DNA of 64,000 nt from Eledone cirrhosa (GCA_964016885.1 OZ024742.1:2108310-2172309); one strand, 5' to 3'. Shown: positions 1 through 11,247, counted from the stretch's first letter. Translations and numbers: made by a program. The notes: generated by a model from the letters alone, not told the origin.

Positions 1-1
1 C

Positions 2-985
2 GAGACCATCATCTGTGAGAAGGCACGAGTTATTTATGGAGATTTGGTGCGGCAGACGGTGGGATCATCCTCGGACGAGGCATCGGAAGAGTCATTCAAA
101 GCCAGTCGGGGATGGTTTAATAATTTAAAAAAGAGGATTGGCATTCACTCCGTCGTCAGGCATGGTGAGGCTGAAAGCTCAGATTTTAAGTCAGCTGAAG
201 AATTTACTTCATTTTTTGGTGAACTTGTAGAAGCCGAAGGATACATCCCCCAGCAAGTCTTTAACTGTGACGAGACGGCTATTTTGGAAAAAGATGCCAA
301 GGAGAACGTACATAACAGCAGAGGAGAAGAACTTGCCAGGCCACAAACCTATGACGGATAGGTTGACCCTTGCACTGTGTGCAAATGCGAGTGGCGATTT
401 AAAGATTAAACCGCTGCTCGTATATCACTCGGAAAACCCCAGGGCCTTTAAGAGTCATAAGATTCTTAAAGAAAAACTGCAGGTTATGTGGCGGGCAAAC
501 CCAAAGGCATGGGTCACCAGGGAGTTTTTTGTGCAGTGGGTAAACCTGGTTTTTGGTCCTGCAGTCAAGAAGTATCTTTTAGATAATAACCTGCACCTGA
601 AAGCCCTACTCGTCCTTGACAATGCTCCCGCACACCCACCAAATCTCGAGGTTGACATCTTAGAAGAATTCAAGTTTATTAAAGTCTTGTACCTTCCAAC
701 CAACACCACCCTATCATTCAGCCCATGGACCAGCAGGTGATTTCGAATTTTAAAAAGCTCTTCACCAAGCATCTCTTTCGGCGCTGCTTTGATGTTACGA
801 AAAACACAAACCTCACCCTTCGAGAGTTCTTGAAAGAACATTACACTATCGTAGCCTGCCTCAAAATTATAGACATGGCCTGGCAGGGTGTTACAAGGAG
901 GACCTTAAACTCTGCATGGAAGAAGCCGTGGCCCGAGGTTGTGTCCGAAAGGGACTTCGAAGGATTCGAACCCGAACCCGAATGT
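2..985 (+). pseudogene. Tigger/pogo-type DDE transposase, 5'-partial and frameshifted
   Basis: Three consecutive reading-frame pieces (about 2-280, 267-710, 725-985) together read as a Tigger (TIGD1-like) transposase. The first ends a CENP-B-type DNA-binding region (around ASRGWFNNLKKR and SVVRHGEAES) and reaches the first catalytic Asp in FNCDET (nt 269-271). The second carries WKKMPRRTYI, LPGHKPMTDRLT, LLVYHSENPRA and the second Asp in LVLDNAPAHP. The third begins at PMDQQV with the third Asp. Pieces join by apparent single-base deletions near nt 278 and 708, so it cannot encode an intact enzyme. The protein would bind element ends and catalyse cut-and-paste transposition in the nucleus. 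Its N-terminus lies outside the window. The family assignment is confident; the exact subfamily is not. Confidence 0.9.
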
Positions 986-2766
986 TTTAGCCGTTTTAGT
1001 GTCGATTTAACCATTTTACCGTCGTTCTAGTCATTTAAGGAGCCGGTTTTGCCATTTTACAGTCGTTTTAGTTATCTAAGTTGTCGTTTTAGCCATTTTA
1101 TAGTCGATTTAGCCATTTTACAGACGTTTTAGTCATTTTAGAATCGTTTTAGCCATTTGAGAGTCGTTTTAGTTATTTTAGGAGCCTTTTTAGCCATTTT
1201 ACAGTCGTTTTACTCATTTAAGGATCGGTTTTAGCCACTTTGGTCGTTTTAGTCATTTTAGGAGTGATTTTAGTCATTTTAGGAGTCGTTTCAGTCATAT
1301 ATTGAGTCGTTTTAGCCCCTTTAGGGTCGTGTTAGTCATTTAAGGAGCAGTTTTAGCCATTTTAGAGTCGTTTCAGTCATTTTACAGTCGTTTTAATCAT
1401 TTAAGGGGCCCTTTTAGCCATTTTACAGTCGTTTTAATCATTTGAGGAGCCGTTTTAGCTATTTTGCAGTCGTTTTAGTCATTTTAGAATCGTTTTAGCC
1501 ATTTGAGAGTCGTTTTAGTTATTTAAGGAGCCTTTTTAGCCATTTTACAGTCGTTTTACTCATTTAAGGATCGGTTTTAGCCACTTTAGAGTCGTTTTAG
1601 TCATTTTAGGAGTGATTTTAGTCATTTTAGGAGTCGTTTCAGTCATATATTGAACCGTTTTAGCCCTTTTAGGGTCGTGTTAGTCATTTAAGGAGCAGTT
1701 TTAGCCATTTTAGAGTCGTTTCAGTCATTTAAGGAGCAGTTTTAGCCATTTTAGAGTCATTTTTGTCATTTAAGGAGTCGTTTTGGTCATTTAAGGAGTC
1801 GTTTCAATCATTTTACAGTCGTTTTAATCATTTAAGATGCCCTTTTAGCCATTTTACAGTCGTTTTAGTTATTTGAGGAGCCGTTTTAGCTATTTTGCAG
1901 TCGTTTTAGCAATTTTTGAGTAGTTTTATCATTTAAGGAGCAGTTTTAGCCATTTTAGTGTCGTTGTAATCATTTTAGGAGTGGTTTTAGCCATTTTACA
2001 GTCGTTCCAGTCATATATTGAGCCGTTTTAGTCATTTTACAGTCGTTTTAGTCATCTAATGAGTCGTTTTAGCCATTTTAGAGTCGATTTAGCCATTTTA
2101 CAGTCGTTTTGCTCATTTTACAGTCGTTTTTTGATCCATATGAGAGTTATTTTAGTTATTTTAGGAGTGGTTTTAGTAATTTTAGAGTCGTTTTAGTCAT
2201 TTGAGAGTCGTTTTAGTTATTTTAGGAGCTTTTAAGCCATTTTAGAGTAGTTTTAGTCATTTAAGGATCGGTTTTAGCCATTTCAGAGACGTTTTAGTAA
2301 TTTTAGGACTGGTTTTAGCCAATTTGGGAGTCATTTCAGTCATATATTGAGCCGTTTTAGCCACTTTAGGGTCGTTTTAGTCATTTAAGGATCGGTTTTA
2401 GCCATTTTAGGAGTCGTTTCAGTCATATATTGAGCCGTTTTAGCCAATTTAGGGTCGTTATAGTAATTTAAGGAGCCGTTTTAGTCATTTTAGAGGCATT
2501 TTAGGAATTGCTTTAGCCGTTTTAGTGTCGATTTAACCCTTTTACAGTTGTTTTAGTCATTTTAGAGTCGTTTTATCCATCTGGGAGTCGTTTTAGTTAT
2601 TTTAGAAGCCTTTTTAGCTATTTTACATTCGCTTTAGTCGTTTAAGGATTGGTTTTAACCATTTTAGAGTCATTTTTGTCATTTAAGGAATCGTTTTGGT
2701 CATTTAAGGAGTCGTTTTAGCCATTTTACAGTCGTTTTAATCGTTTAAGATGTCGTTTTCATTTAG
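986..2766. repeat. ~20-bp degenerate satellite array
   Basis: About 1.8 kb of head-to-tail units of roughly 20-21 bp built on 'gtcgttttagtcattttaga', with variants (gccatttt, tcatttaagga, gagccg). That is some 85-90 copies. Longer blocks also recur (for example about 1140-1330 against 1490-1690), indicating higher-order duplication. The array starts within a few codons of the transposase C-terminal region. I see no gene in it. Confidence 0.9.
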
Positions 2767-2941
2767 AGGTGAAGGGATTAAGAGCAATTCTGTTTGTTGA
2801 TAGTTCAACTGTGGCTATGTTTAACTAAGAATATATAAAAGAATATATAACTGCAATTTATTGCAAAACATGTCTCCGTTAAACATAATGTCGTTTACTT
2901 TAATGTCAACAGGTTCGGCTTGTAATCAAACTGTGTCATGA

Positions 2942-2973
2942 ATTGCTTTACAGGATTACACTCTTTTATATAA

Positions 2974-3028
<55 letters not shown>

Positions 3029-3609
3029 CCCGGTATTTTTTTTTAAAAAGACCGCGATAATATTGCTTTTTGCTGAACTCCTTATTGTAGAGTTTTTTTC
3101 GGAATGTTTTTGACTGTTGTTTCATGTAAACAAACATTCGTCTGATTCTGACGTCACCAGCCCTGTTTTTCCACATGTGCGTTTTATTTTCATAATCACG
3201 CATGATGTTAAACTAGCCTGCTTTTAAATTCCCTTTTTGGCATATTAATCAGTGAGACCTTGGTTACCATGCTGAGCTCTGCTGATGAACGAAATCCAAC
3301 CGTGACCATCCTCACTGAAAGTTTTCATGAAATAGTCTTTTCAAGACTATACAGAGAATTTGAAGTTGTCCCAAATTGAAGGATGAGTACTTTAGACTTT
3401 GTTTTATCATGAGTTAAGGCTCTATTGATTTTTCCCTGGATTTCTCTAAATTCTGTTGGATAAATCTATATCCTGATTCTTTTTGAATTGAGTTTGAATT
3501 ATTTTTCCCATATCTTATGCTAACTATTTTCCCATTTTGACGCTATAGTCAATTATATATTATGGAATACTGTTAGCTTCTCGCTACAATTTCTATATTT
3601 TTCATTTAT

Positions 3610-3640
<31 letters not shown>

Positions 3641-3671
3641 ATTATATAAAAGAGTGTAATCCTGTAAAGCA

Positions 3672-3673
<2 letters not shown>
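2942..3673. mobile_element. TIR element with perfect 39-bp terminal inverted repeats
   Basis: Bases 2942-2980 and 3635-3673 are exact reverse complements of each other (39 of 39). Both inner ends run into (TA)n. The ~730-bp interior is AT-rich and has no transposase-like frame. This is the layout of a non-autonomous DNA transposon (MITE-like). No target-site duplication was defined, because the flanks are AT-rich. Confidence 0.7.
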
Positions 3674-3744
<71 letters not shown>

Positions 3745-3856
3745 TTGAAATAAAATGAAAACGAAATTTCATTTCTCACTCTTAGTATGGCACTTACTTA
3801 AATGTAAGTATGTATGTATACGTACATACATATATGTATACAGACGTACAGTAGCA

Positions 3857-3932
<76 letters not shown>

Positions 3933-4084
3933 TACAGGTACACATACATATATGCACGTATCAGTTTAGCGGACGCTTATTATAACGCCGCTTTGTTCGT
4001 TTGTAAACAAACTGAACAGCCTGAATTTATGCCATACGGTGTAAAGGCAACCACGTCACCTTTTTGTTCAACACTAACACACGA

Positions 4085-4127
4085 ACGATGTACTACTTTC
4101 AAGCTTGTTAGCTATCATCAGCACCGT
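4085..4127 (-). ncRNA. Hammerhead ribozyme motif, unit 1
   Basis: Minus-strand reading: stem I ACGGUG/CAUCGU (one G-U pair), core CUGAUGA, stem II AGCU/AGCU with loop AACA, then GAAA and cleavage-site UA. Stem III is weakened here (AGUAGU instead of the palindromic ACUAGU of units 2 and 3), so this copy may be less active. Cleavage would fall after the base complementary to 4091. Confidence 0.7.
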
Positions 4128-4363
4128 ATACCCATCTGCCAGATAGTTGAAGGTTCGAAAGTATATACTTTCCTTATGAAAATTAACGGCTGAGCAGCCT
4201 AATTTGCATATTGAGTGAGTTAAATCGGTCAGGCATACCGAAAACGATAAGTTGAAATAAAATGAAAACGAAATTTCATTTCTCACTCTTAGTATGGCAC
4301 TTACTTAAATGTAAGTATGTATGTATACGTACATACATATATGTATACAGACGTACAGTAGCA

Positions 4364-4407
<44 letters not shown>

Positions 4408-4563
4408 TACATACAGGTACACATACATATATGCACGTATCAGTTTAGCGGACGCTTATTATAACGCCGCTTTGTTCGTTTGTAAACAAACTGAACAGCC
4501 TGAATTTATGCCATACGGTGTTAAGGCAACCACGTCACCTTTTTGTTCAACACTAACACAGGA

Positions 4564-4606
4564 ACGATGTACTAGTTTCAAGCTTGTTAACTATCATCAG
4601 CACCGT
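4564..4606 (-). ncRNA. Hammerhead ribozyme motif, unit 2
   Basis: Same architecture as unit 1: stem I ACGGUG/CAUCGU, core CUGAUGA, stem II AGUU/AGCU (a U-G pair where units 1 and 3 have C-G, so pairing is kept), GAAA, and a six-base palindromic stem III ACUAGU followed by A17. A short palindromic stem III is typical of HHRs thought to act as dimers. Confidence 0.75.
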
Positions 4607-4842
4607 ATACTCATCTGCCAGATAGTTGAACGTTCGAAAGTATATACTTTCCTTATGAAAATTAACGGCTGAGCAGCCTAATTTGCATATTGAGTGAGTT
4701 AAATCGGTCAGGCATACCGAAAACGATAAGTTGAAATACAATGAAAACGAAATTTCATTTCTCACTCTTAGTATGGCACTTACTTAAATGTAAGTATGTA
4801 TGTATACGTACATACATATATGTATACAGACGTACAGTAGCA

Positions 4843-4900
<58 letters not shown>

Positions 4901-5057
4901 TATACATACAGGTACACATACATATATGCACGTATCACTTTAGCGGACGCTTATTATAACGCCGCTTTGTTCGTTTGTAAACAAACTGAACAGCCTGTAT
5001 TTATGCCATACGGTGTTAAGGCAACCATGTCACCTTTTTGTCAACACTAACACAGGA

Positions 5058-5100
5058 ACGATGTACTAGTTTCAAGCTTGTTAGCTATCATCAGCACCGT
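5058..5100 (-). ncRNA. Hammerhead ribozyme motif, unit 3
   Basis: Core CUGAUGA and GAAA are intact, stem I is ACGGUG/CAUCGU, stem II AGCU/AGCU, and stem III the palindrome ACUAGU. All invariant core bases I can check are present. Confidence 0.75.
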
Positions 5101-5221
5101 ATACCCATCTGCCAGATAGTTGAAGGTTCGAAAGTATATACTTTCCTTATGAAAATTAACGGCTGAGCAGCCTAATTTGCATATTGAGTGAGTTAAATCG
5201 GTCAGGCATACCGAAAACGAT

Positions 5222-5421
5222 AAGTTGAAATAAAATGAAAACGAAATTTCATTTCTCACTCTTAGTATGGCACTTACTTAAATGTAAGTATGTATGTATA
5301 CGTACATACATATATGTATACAGACGTACAGTAGCATACATATATAAGCGGCGTTATAATAAGCGGCGTTATAATAAGCGTCCGCTAAACTGATACGTGC
5401 ATATATGTATGTGTACCTGTA

Positions 5422-5477
<56 letters not shown>

Positions 5478-5530
5478 TGCTACTGTACGTCTGTATACAT
5501 ATATGTATGTACGTATACATACATACTTAC

Positions 5531-5537
<7 letters not shown>
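5222..5537. repeat. Head-to-head inversion ending the tandem array
   Basis: The truncated fourth unit (5222-5345) is followed by reverse complements of two parts of the unit: the 'gcggcgttataat..gtgtacctgtatg' part (5347-5430) and the 'gcatgctactgtacg..acatttata' part (5475-5537). This makes a large imperfect palindrome. A 16-bp block (gcggcgttataataag) is duplicated at the junction. A (TA)n tract follows at 5537-5585. Confidence 0.8.
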
Positions 5538-5587
<50 letters not shown>

Positions 5588-5692
5588 ATCCAGGGGTCCG
5601 GGTAAAATTTTTTCAATCACATATATTTTTATTTGTTTGACCCGAATTACTTTGTAGTTTTTATGGCTGTGCGGATGATTGTTTAACCATCG

Positions 5693-5816
5693 TCTCAGTG
5701 TGTTTAGCATTTAACGTATGTTGTAGCTCTGGTTCATCTGAATCATCGCGCGCTTGCCACACATCTCGGAAGTTGTTTTTCGTTAATTCCTAAGCCGAAA
5801 TACGATTCTCGCTAAT

Positions 5817-5822
<6 letters not shown>
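5693..5822 (+). repeat. Dispersed ~125-bp repeat, copy 1
   Basis: Matches 10153-10265 in the same orientation (shared blocks: ctcagtgtgttt, agctctggttcatctgaatca, ccgaaat.cga.tctcg). Both copies end at an AT-rich microsatellite. Element type unknown. Confidence 0.65.
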
Positions 5823-5888
<66 letters not shown>

Positions 5889-5903
5889 ACAAATTTATAT
5901 ATA

Positions 5904-6199
5904 CTAGCATTAAAGCCCGGCGTTGCTCGGGGTCAGTAAGTTACCAAAGTTAGGTTGCACCACCCATTTTATGGCAGCACTTTTTTGTCTGCCAGGCACT
6001 GGGTGAATGAATTGCAGACCTGGACTGCCGAAGCAGGAGCTGCGCCAGCAGTGACAATTGTAGTTTCGCCTATGGATATTATCTCTGTGCAAAGAAGTGT
6101 TGAAATTTATTGTTTCACAGTTCTTGCGTAACACGCACGTAGACGATGCCAGCCGAACAACAGAGCTGCGATGGAGTTGTTCTGCATGGTTGACTAATG
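5904..6199 (-). mobile_element. Helitron-like 3' terminus (minus strand)
   Basis: Read on the minus strand the segment ends in CTAG next to a host T at 5903. It is preceded 8-9 nt upstream by a small GC hairpin (CCCG..CGGG, 5916-5931). A hairpin followed by CTRR next to T is the Helitron 3' signature. It closely resembles the plus-strand end at 16750-16777. The inner boundary is unclear; the interior then runs into a 91-bp satellite. No protein is encoded. Confidence 0.5.
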
Positions 6200-6655
6200 T
6201 GTGTTTTCTAAATTGAAGACAGTAGGGAGGGGTGTGATATGGGGGAGAGTTAGCTGCTGTTTCTAGCAGGTTTAGTGACCTCATAGAGGATATGTTTTCT
6301 AAATTTAAGACAGTAGGGCGTGATGTGATATGGGGGAGAGTTAGCTGCTGTTTCTAGCAGGTTTAGTGACCTCATAGAGGATATGTTTTCTAAATTTAAG
6401 ACAGTAGGGAGTGGTGTGATATGGGGGAGAGTTAGCTGCTGTTTCTAGCAGGTTTAGTGACCTCATAGAGAATATGTTTTCTAAATTTAAGACAGTCGGG
6501 AGTGGTGTGATATGGGGGAGAGTTAGCTGCTGTTTCTAGCAGGTTTAGTGACCTCATAGAGGATATGTTTTCTAAATTTAAGACAGTTATGAGAGGTGTG
6601 ATATGGGGGAGAGTTAAGTTCTCTTTGTCATTGAAGTAAATAAATATTTCACCGT
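6200..6655. repeat. 91-bp tandem satellite, five units
   Basis: The block 'tatgttttctaaatttaag' begins at about 6200, 6291, 6382, 6473 and 6564, an exact 91-bp period. The last unit is incomplete. Units include 'gttagctgctgtttctagca'. Related, more diverged monomers lie at about 11585-11655 and 62740-63290. Confidence 0.9.
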
Positions 6656-6660
6656 TCCAC

Positions 6661-6712
6661 ACTCGAAAACAAACGTTCTCTCTCTCTCTCTCCCTCTCAC
6701 TCTCTCTTTCTC
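6661..6712. repeat. (TC)n pyrimidine tract
   Basis: Imperfect CT dinucleotide array. Confidence 0.9.
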
Positions 6713-6789
6713 TTCGGCGTTCCTAAAGGAAGTTTGTAAGCATGTATGTAGTTTTATCGAATTTGAAGGGGTGTAGAGAGAGGTAAGCA

Positions 6790-7400
6790 GATTCTATTAG
6801 AGGGACAAAGCGTCATGTATTTAGTTTTATCGATTAGTTCCATAATTGTGGGTGAGTTTGAATGGAATAAATAGTCGATGACCTAAGTTACACCATTTAC
6901 AACATTCTTACAGACTTTGAGTCGAATCCGTTTGAAAAATGTGCAAATGTATAAACATGGAACATGTGCACACACACACAACAACAACAATCTGCCTTTT
7001 ATATATAATGATGATGATGATAAGAGATGTAAGCGTCATGTATTTAACGTTTGTCTCTGTCTCTCTGGCTACCTCCTTTATTTTTGTCTCTCTCTCTAAA
7101 GGAGATTATTAGGGAGTGGGTTTATAAGCGTATATAAGAGAAGGTTGCAGTATGTATGGGAGGTAGGTAGAGTTACTCAGATTCTATTAGGGGGGTAAAG
7201 CGGCATGTATTTAGTTTTATAGATTATTTCCGTAATTGTGGGTGAGGTTGAAATAAATAAATAGTCGATGACCTAAGTTAGACCATTTACAACATTCTTA
7301 CAGAGTTTGAGTCGAATCGGTTTGAAATTGTGCAAATGTATAAACATGGAACATGTGCACACACACATACAACAACAACAATCTGCCTTTTATAGATAAT
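6790..7400. repeat. Tandem duplication, ~390-bp period
   Basis: A block of ~215 bp (from 'agattctattag' to 'caatctgccttttata') occurs at about 6788-7003 and again at 7178-7395 with few changes. The two are separated by a short CT-rich tract. No coding potential. Confidence 0.8.
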
Positions 7401-7580
7401 AATACATATATATACATATATATATATAAATATATATATGTATACATATATATATATGTATACACACACACACATACAGGTATATATATCTATATATATA
7501 TTATATATATATATAGATATATATATACATATATATAAATATACATATATGTATACACACACACACACACACACACACAT

Positions 7581-7624
<44 letters not shown>
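7400..7624. repeat. Compound (TA)n/(CA)n microsatellite
   Basis: TA, TATG and CA dinucleotide-type arrays fill the stretch. Apparent open frames here are Tyr/Ile or His/Thr repeats and are not genes. Confidence 0.95.
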
Positions 7625-7628
<4 letters not shown>

Positions 7629-7854
7629 AAAAAAAGATGAAATCGAAAATGCAACTGGAGTCTTATTTTAAAAAAAATATATATATTTATTTGGTTCCTT
7701 TACCGGTTTCGCAGATGTGAGAAAAACCACAGACCCTCCATCTCAACTCTACTTTTGAAAAGCAGAAGAACTGCCAAACCGGTAAAGGAACCAAATATAT
7801 ATATATTTTTAAATAAGACTCCAGTTGCATTTTCGATTTCATCTTTTTTCTTTA
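7625..7854. repeat. Foldback element with ~80-bp arms
   Basis: Arms 7625-7709 and 7776-7854 are nearly exact reverse complements around a ~66-nt loop. Each arm ends with AAACCGGTAAAGGAACC next to the loop; minus-strand reading gives CGAAACCGGUA. That resembles the 3' half of a hammerhead (GAAA, palindromic ACCGGU stem III, cleavage A), but no CUGANGA core is visible, so it may be a relic of a Penelope-type terminus. Confidence 0.8.
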
Positions 7855-8189
7855 TACTTTAACTCGTGTACGACACCTCGGTTATTTTTCATTTTGTAAA
7901 GAAAACCTTACTTTCTAATATATATATATATGTGTGTGTGTGTGTTAGCGTCCGGGTTCAATCGGGGGTAACCACGGTAAGTAAGGAACTCAATAAATTA
8001 GTAGAGTGTTAACATCAATGTTTCGGGGACCAGTTATGATATGTTTCGTATGTTTGTCTGAGTTCCCGGCGAAGGGCCAGTTTGGAAGAGCCACCTCCAC
8101 AACCAATCCACTTGACAACTACGATCTTCCCATATAAGGAAGTACCCCCTTGACAAGTTCGGCTATTTATTCACCAGGCTAAACATTCT
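7855..8189. other. No gene seen
   Basis: Unique-looking sequence with a short TA/GT microsatellite at about 7917-7945. I found no coding frame, SINE promoter boxes or element end. Confidence 0.6.
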
Positions 8190-8445
8190 AATTTAGTCCA
8201 GAAATAGCCGTCGAAAGGGCATGAGCTCTGCCGTCAGGGTCATACTTTTTCCTATTTCCCACTCTACTACCCTAAGTATTGAGATGGACCATAACGCACC
8301 AAAGTACTCAATACTTAGGGTAGTAGAGTGTGTAATAGGAACGAGTAGGACCCCGACGGCTGAGCTCAAGCCGTTTCGACGGCTATTTTAGTCCAGAATT
8401 AGCCGTCGAAACGGCTTGAGCTCAGCCGTCGGGGTCCTACTCGTT

Positions 8446-8449
<4 letters not shown>
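8190..8449. mobile_element. TA-flanked hairpin element, inverted dimer
   Basis: One minus-orientation copy (about 8192-8300) abuts a plus-orientation copy (8300-8449) of a dispersed short element. It is recognised by 'ggaccataacgcacca', 'actcaatacttagggtagta', then a GC-rich self-complementary block (gacggc..gagctcaagccg/cgacggct). The block at 8352-8440 folds on itself almost perfectly. The right edge abuts (TA)n. Related copies lie near 15.5, 16.9, 25.2, 40.1 and 64.0 kb. Confidence 0.8.
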
Positions 8450-8482
<33 letters not shown>

Positions 8483-8584
8483 TCGTTCCCAGACATTAGG
8501 TGACTGGGTCAATGTGATAGGGTTTTCCCTCATAGTTCTGTCATTCCAGGGAAGCCAATCCCTCTCGAAGAGAAGCAACCCACT

Positions 8585-9395
8585 CAGATACACCAGCAAA
8601 TGTACACATTCATAGACACACATATACATACACATACATACACACTCATGCATACGAAGACATGAAAATACACACACAAACACACAAACAGACGCAGAGA
8701 GGCACACACAAACATACACACACTCATATATAGAGAAGGGGGAGGTAGGATATATTTCTGGGTATCTGACTAATTTATTTTAAGTTAGTGAGAAGACACG
8801 ATTGAAGAAGAGAAGGAGGAGGAGGAGGAGGAGGGGAGAAGGGGTGGGTGGGAGGAAATCAGTGATAAATCCAGTGGTATATCATTAATAAGATATCTAT
8901 TACCACAGACACACTCATACACACACTCACACATACATACACACTCACACATACATACACACACACTCGCACATATATACATACACTCACATACATACAC
9001 ACTCGCACATACATACACACACACAAACTCAAACATACATACACATTCCCACATTCCCACATATATTCTCAACCAACGACACATTTTTCAAACATAGACA
9101 CACATACACACACATAGACATAGACACATTCACACTCACATACAGTGACGCATTTAGATACACACACATAAACATACATTTTCACATACACACATTCACA
9201 CATCCACAAACACAAACCCACACAAATATACACACAAAGATACATTTGCATTCACACGCACATACATTCAATCACACACTCACACACGCATTCACACACA
9301 CATACACACACAAACGTACTTACATTTGCACATATTTACACACACACACCCATTCACACACATATACATGCACACACATTCATCAATTGTTTCCA
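8585..9395. repeat. Degenerate CA-rich low-complexity tract
   Basis: About 800 bp of imperfect CACA/CATA/CACTCA repeats on the plus strand, interrupted by a purine-rich GGA tract near 8810-8850. Its long minus-strand frames encode Cys/Val/Tyr repeats and are spurious. Confidence 0.9.
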
Positions 9396-9695
9396 CTTTT
9401 CTCCATTGCTAAATATTTATATAATATAGACGGTGGGGTGCAGCCGACACTCCACCCTCACCTCTCTCTGCCGAGACAACTACAAGAGAGGTACTAACCC
9501 TTCCCCCTTCCTTTGTCTTGCAGTCCTTGCTCTTCTCCTCCTTTCCCTCTCATTTATAGCATTTATAGTTCTTTCTCTGCTTTCTCTGCTTTCTCTGTAT
9601 GTTTCACCAATTTATATCAGCAATAAATTTAGCTTGGAAAACGCTGTTTTTACATATTTCATATACTGTTTCATGTGTATATATATATTATATAG

Positions 9696-9700
<5 letters not shown>
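9396..9700. other. No gene seen
   Basis: Pyrimidine-rich stretch leading into a (TA)n array at about 9700-9758. Nothing recognised. Confidence 0.5.
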
Positions 9701-9766
<66 letters not shown>

Positions 9767-9778
9767 TTTTATATGTCA

Positions 9779-10073
9779 CGAATGACCAAGGGATTTTCAC
9801 TTAGAAAGTCCCCTCCCCCCGAGGCACAGTCCGAGAGCAAAGTTTTGTGGAAGACCAGCAGTCGCCCTTGCATACCAGCGTCTCCACGCCACTGATGTCC
9901 AAAGGAAAGGCGAAGGCCGATACAGCCTGGCCCCAGTGATATTGCAACTCATTTCTACAGCTGAGTAAACTGGAACAACGTGAAAATAAAGTGTCTTGCT
10001 CAAGGACACCACGCAAAACCCGGTCCAAGAATCGAACTCACAACGTCGCGATTGCATTAAACCATGCGCCTTC
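9779..10073 (-). mobile_element. tRNA-derived SINE (family A), nearly full length
   Basis: The minus strand starts with a tRNA-like head. A box-B match GTTCGATTC lies at 10029-10037. The body then matches two other copies in the window (10518-10713 and 17890-18190): 'gtgtccttgagcaagacac', 'cacgttgttccag', 'agctgtagaaa', 'cctttggacatcagtgg', and a 3' part ending 'tgcctcgg..aactttctaa' and 'ccttggtcatt'. It would be transcribed by RNA polymerase III from its internal promoter and moved by a partner LINE. The left edge meets (TA)n. Confidence 0.8.
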
Positions 10074-10152
10074 ATATATTATATGGATTTCATATATGTA
10101 TATATTATATAGATTTCATATATATATATATAGAGAGGGAGATTTCATAGAA

Positions 10153-10265
10153 ATCTCAGTGTGTTTGGCCTTTAACGTTTGTTATAGCTCTGGTTCATCT
10201 GAATCATTGAGCTCTTTTTTTCGTTATTTCGTGGGCCGAAATGCGAATCTCGATAATTTATGTTT
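10153..10265 (+). repeat. Dispersed ~125-bp repeat, copy 2
   Basis: Same orientation and layout as 5693-5822, again ending at AT-rich sequence; the middle is shorter here. Confidence 0.6.
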
Positions 10266-10517
10266 GTATATATTATGTATATAAATATATTTTATATATA
10301 TTTCATGTTTTATAAATATTTCAACATTGCTTTAATGTTATATTGTAGATATAACTCATCCGTTTCTTACCATTCTTTACTGCCATTGGAACCATTCCTT
10401 AGAATCTATCTTTAGAGAGTGATACCATACTATACCACTCCTTAGTACTAATGGAACCAGCCATTCCTGTTTATCTATAGCAATACCATAACATTTTTAC
10501 TATCAATATAATACAGT

Positions 10518-10713
10518 GAAGATACATGGTGTAGTGGTTGGAACGTTAGGCTTGCAAGCGTGAGGTTATAAGTTCGATTCCTTGGCCAGTCTGTGTGTGG
10601 TGTCCTTAAGTAAAACATTTTATTTCACGTTGCTCCAGTTCACTCAGCTGTAGGTTGTGACGTCACTACTGCCAAGTTGTATCGGCCATTACCTTTCCCT
10701 TTGACAACTCAAA
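10518..10713 (+). mobile_element. tRNA-derived SINE (family A), 3'-truncated
   Basis: Box A tggtgtagtgg (10527-10537) and box B gttcgattcc (10572-10581) have correct tRNA-like spacing. They are followed by the family-A body 'gtgtccttaagtaaaacatt', 'cacgttgctccag', 'agctgtag', 'gacgtcac'. It stops near 'cctttgacaactc' with an A-rich tail. Confidence 0.85.
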
Positions 10714-11172
10714 AAAAGATTAATACACTTTGATACACAGGTATACCGATAAATTAACACCTAATCCCTTATCTACCCGTCTATCTAATTGCTTGTCTAC
10801 CTGTCTGACTGATTGGTTGTCTACCTGTCTATCTACCTCTCTGTTCCAATGTCAGTATGATGAAAGGTTTGTCACAGTCACAGGTGCAGATAAACTTCCC
10901 TTGTCACTTTCATCATCAGAAATCTAATAAACCAGTGACTGAGGAGTCGTTTGAAACATGAAACTCACGATACTATTGTTCATAAAAAACATGGCACAAT
11001 ACATACAGAGATACATACACATACATATATACATACATACACATATACATTCATACATATACATATATGTATTTGTGTGTGTTTGTATATAATATATATA
11101 TATTATATTATATACAAACACATGCAAATATATATATATATATGTGTATGTATGTATCTATATATAGATTTA

Positions 11173-11213
<41 letters not shown>

Positions 11214-11214
11214 G

Positions 11215-11247
<33 letters not shown>

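Larger units (their letters stand above)
3742..5345. repeat. Tandem array of ~480-507 bp units, each with a hammerhead motif
   Basis: Units begin with 'aagttgaaataaaatg' at about 3742, 4249, 4728 and 5222. Spacings are 507, 479 and 494 bp, and most of the length difference is in an internal (TA)n tract. Three units are complete and the fourth breaks off near 5345. Outside the microsatellite the units are nearly identical. Each contains a minus-strand hammerhead core, a GTTTGTAAACAAAC palindrome and an ATTTGCAT octamer-like site. I see no RT or other coding capacity. Tandem non-coding units with one ribozyme per monomer resemble HHR satellites or animal retrozymes; a Penelope terminal-repeat origin is also possible. 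Confidence 0.9.

Noticed and set aside
3281..3298. CTGATGA followed closely by GAAA
   Set aside because: Only two bases separate the core from GAAA, so no stem II can form, and stem I does not pair.
4180..4215. ATTTGCAT octamer in each tandem unit as a regulatory site
   Set aside because: An 8-mer in AT-rich DNA, repeated only because the unit is repeated; no other promoter evidence.
3755..5710. Numerous Tyr/Ile-rich frames
   Set aside because: They are translations of (TA)n arrays; the same applies at all TA tracts in the window.
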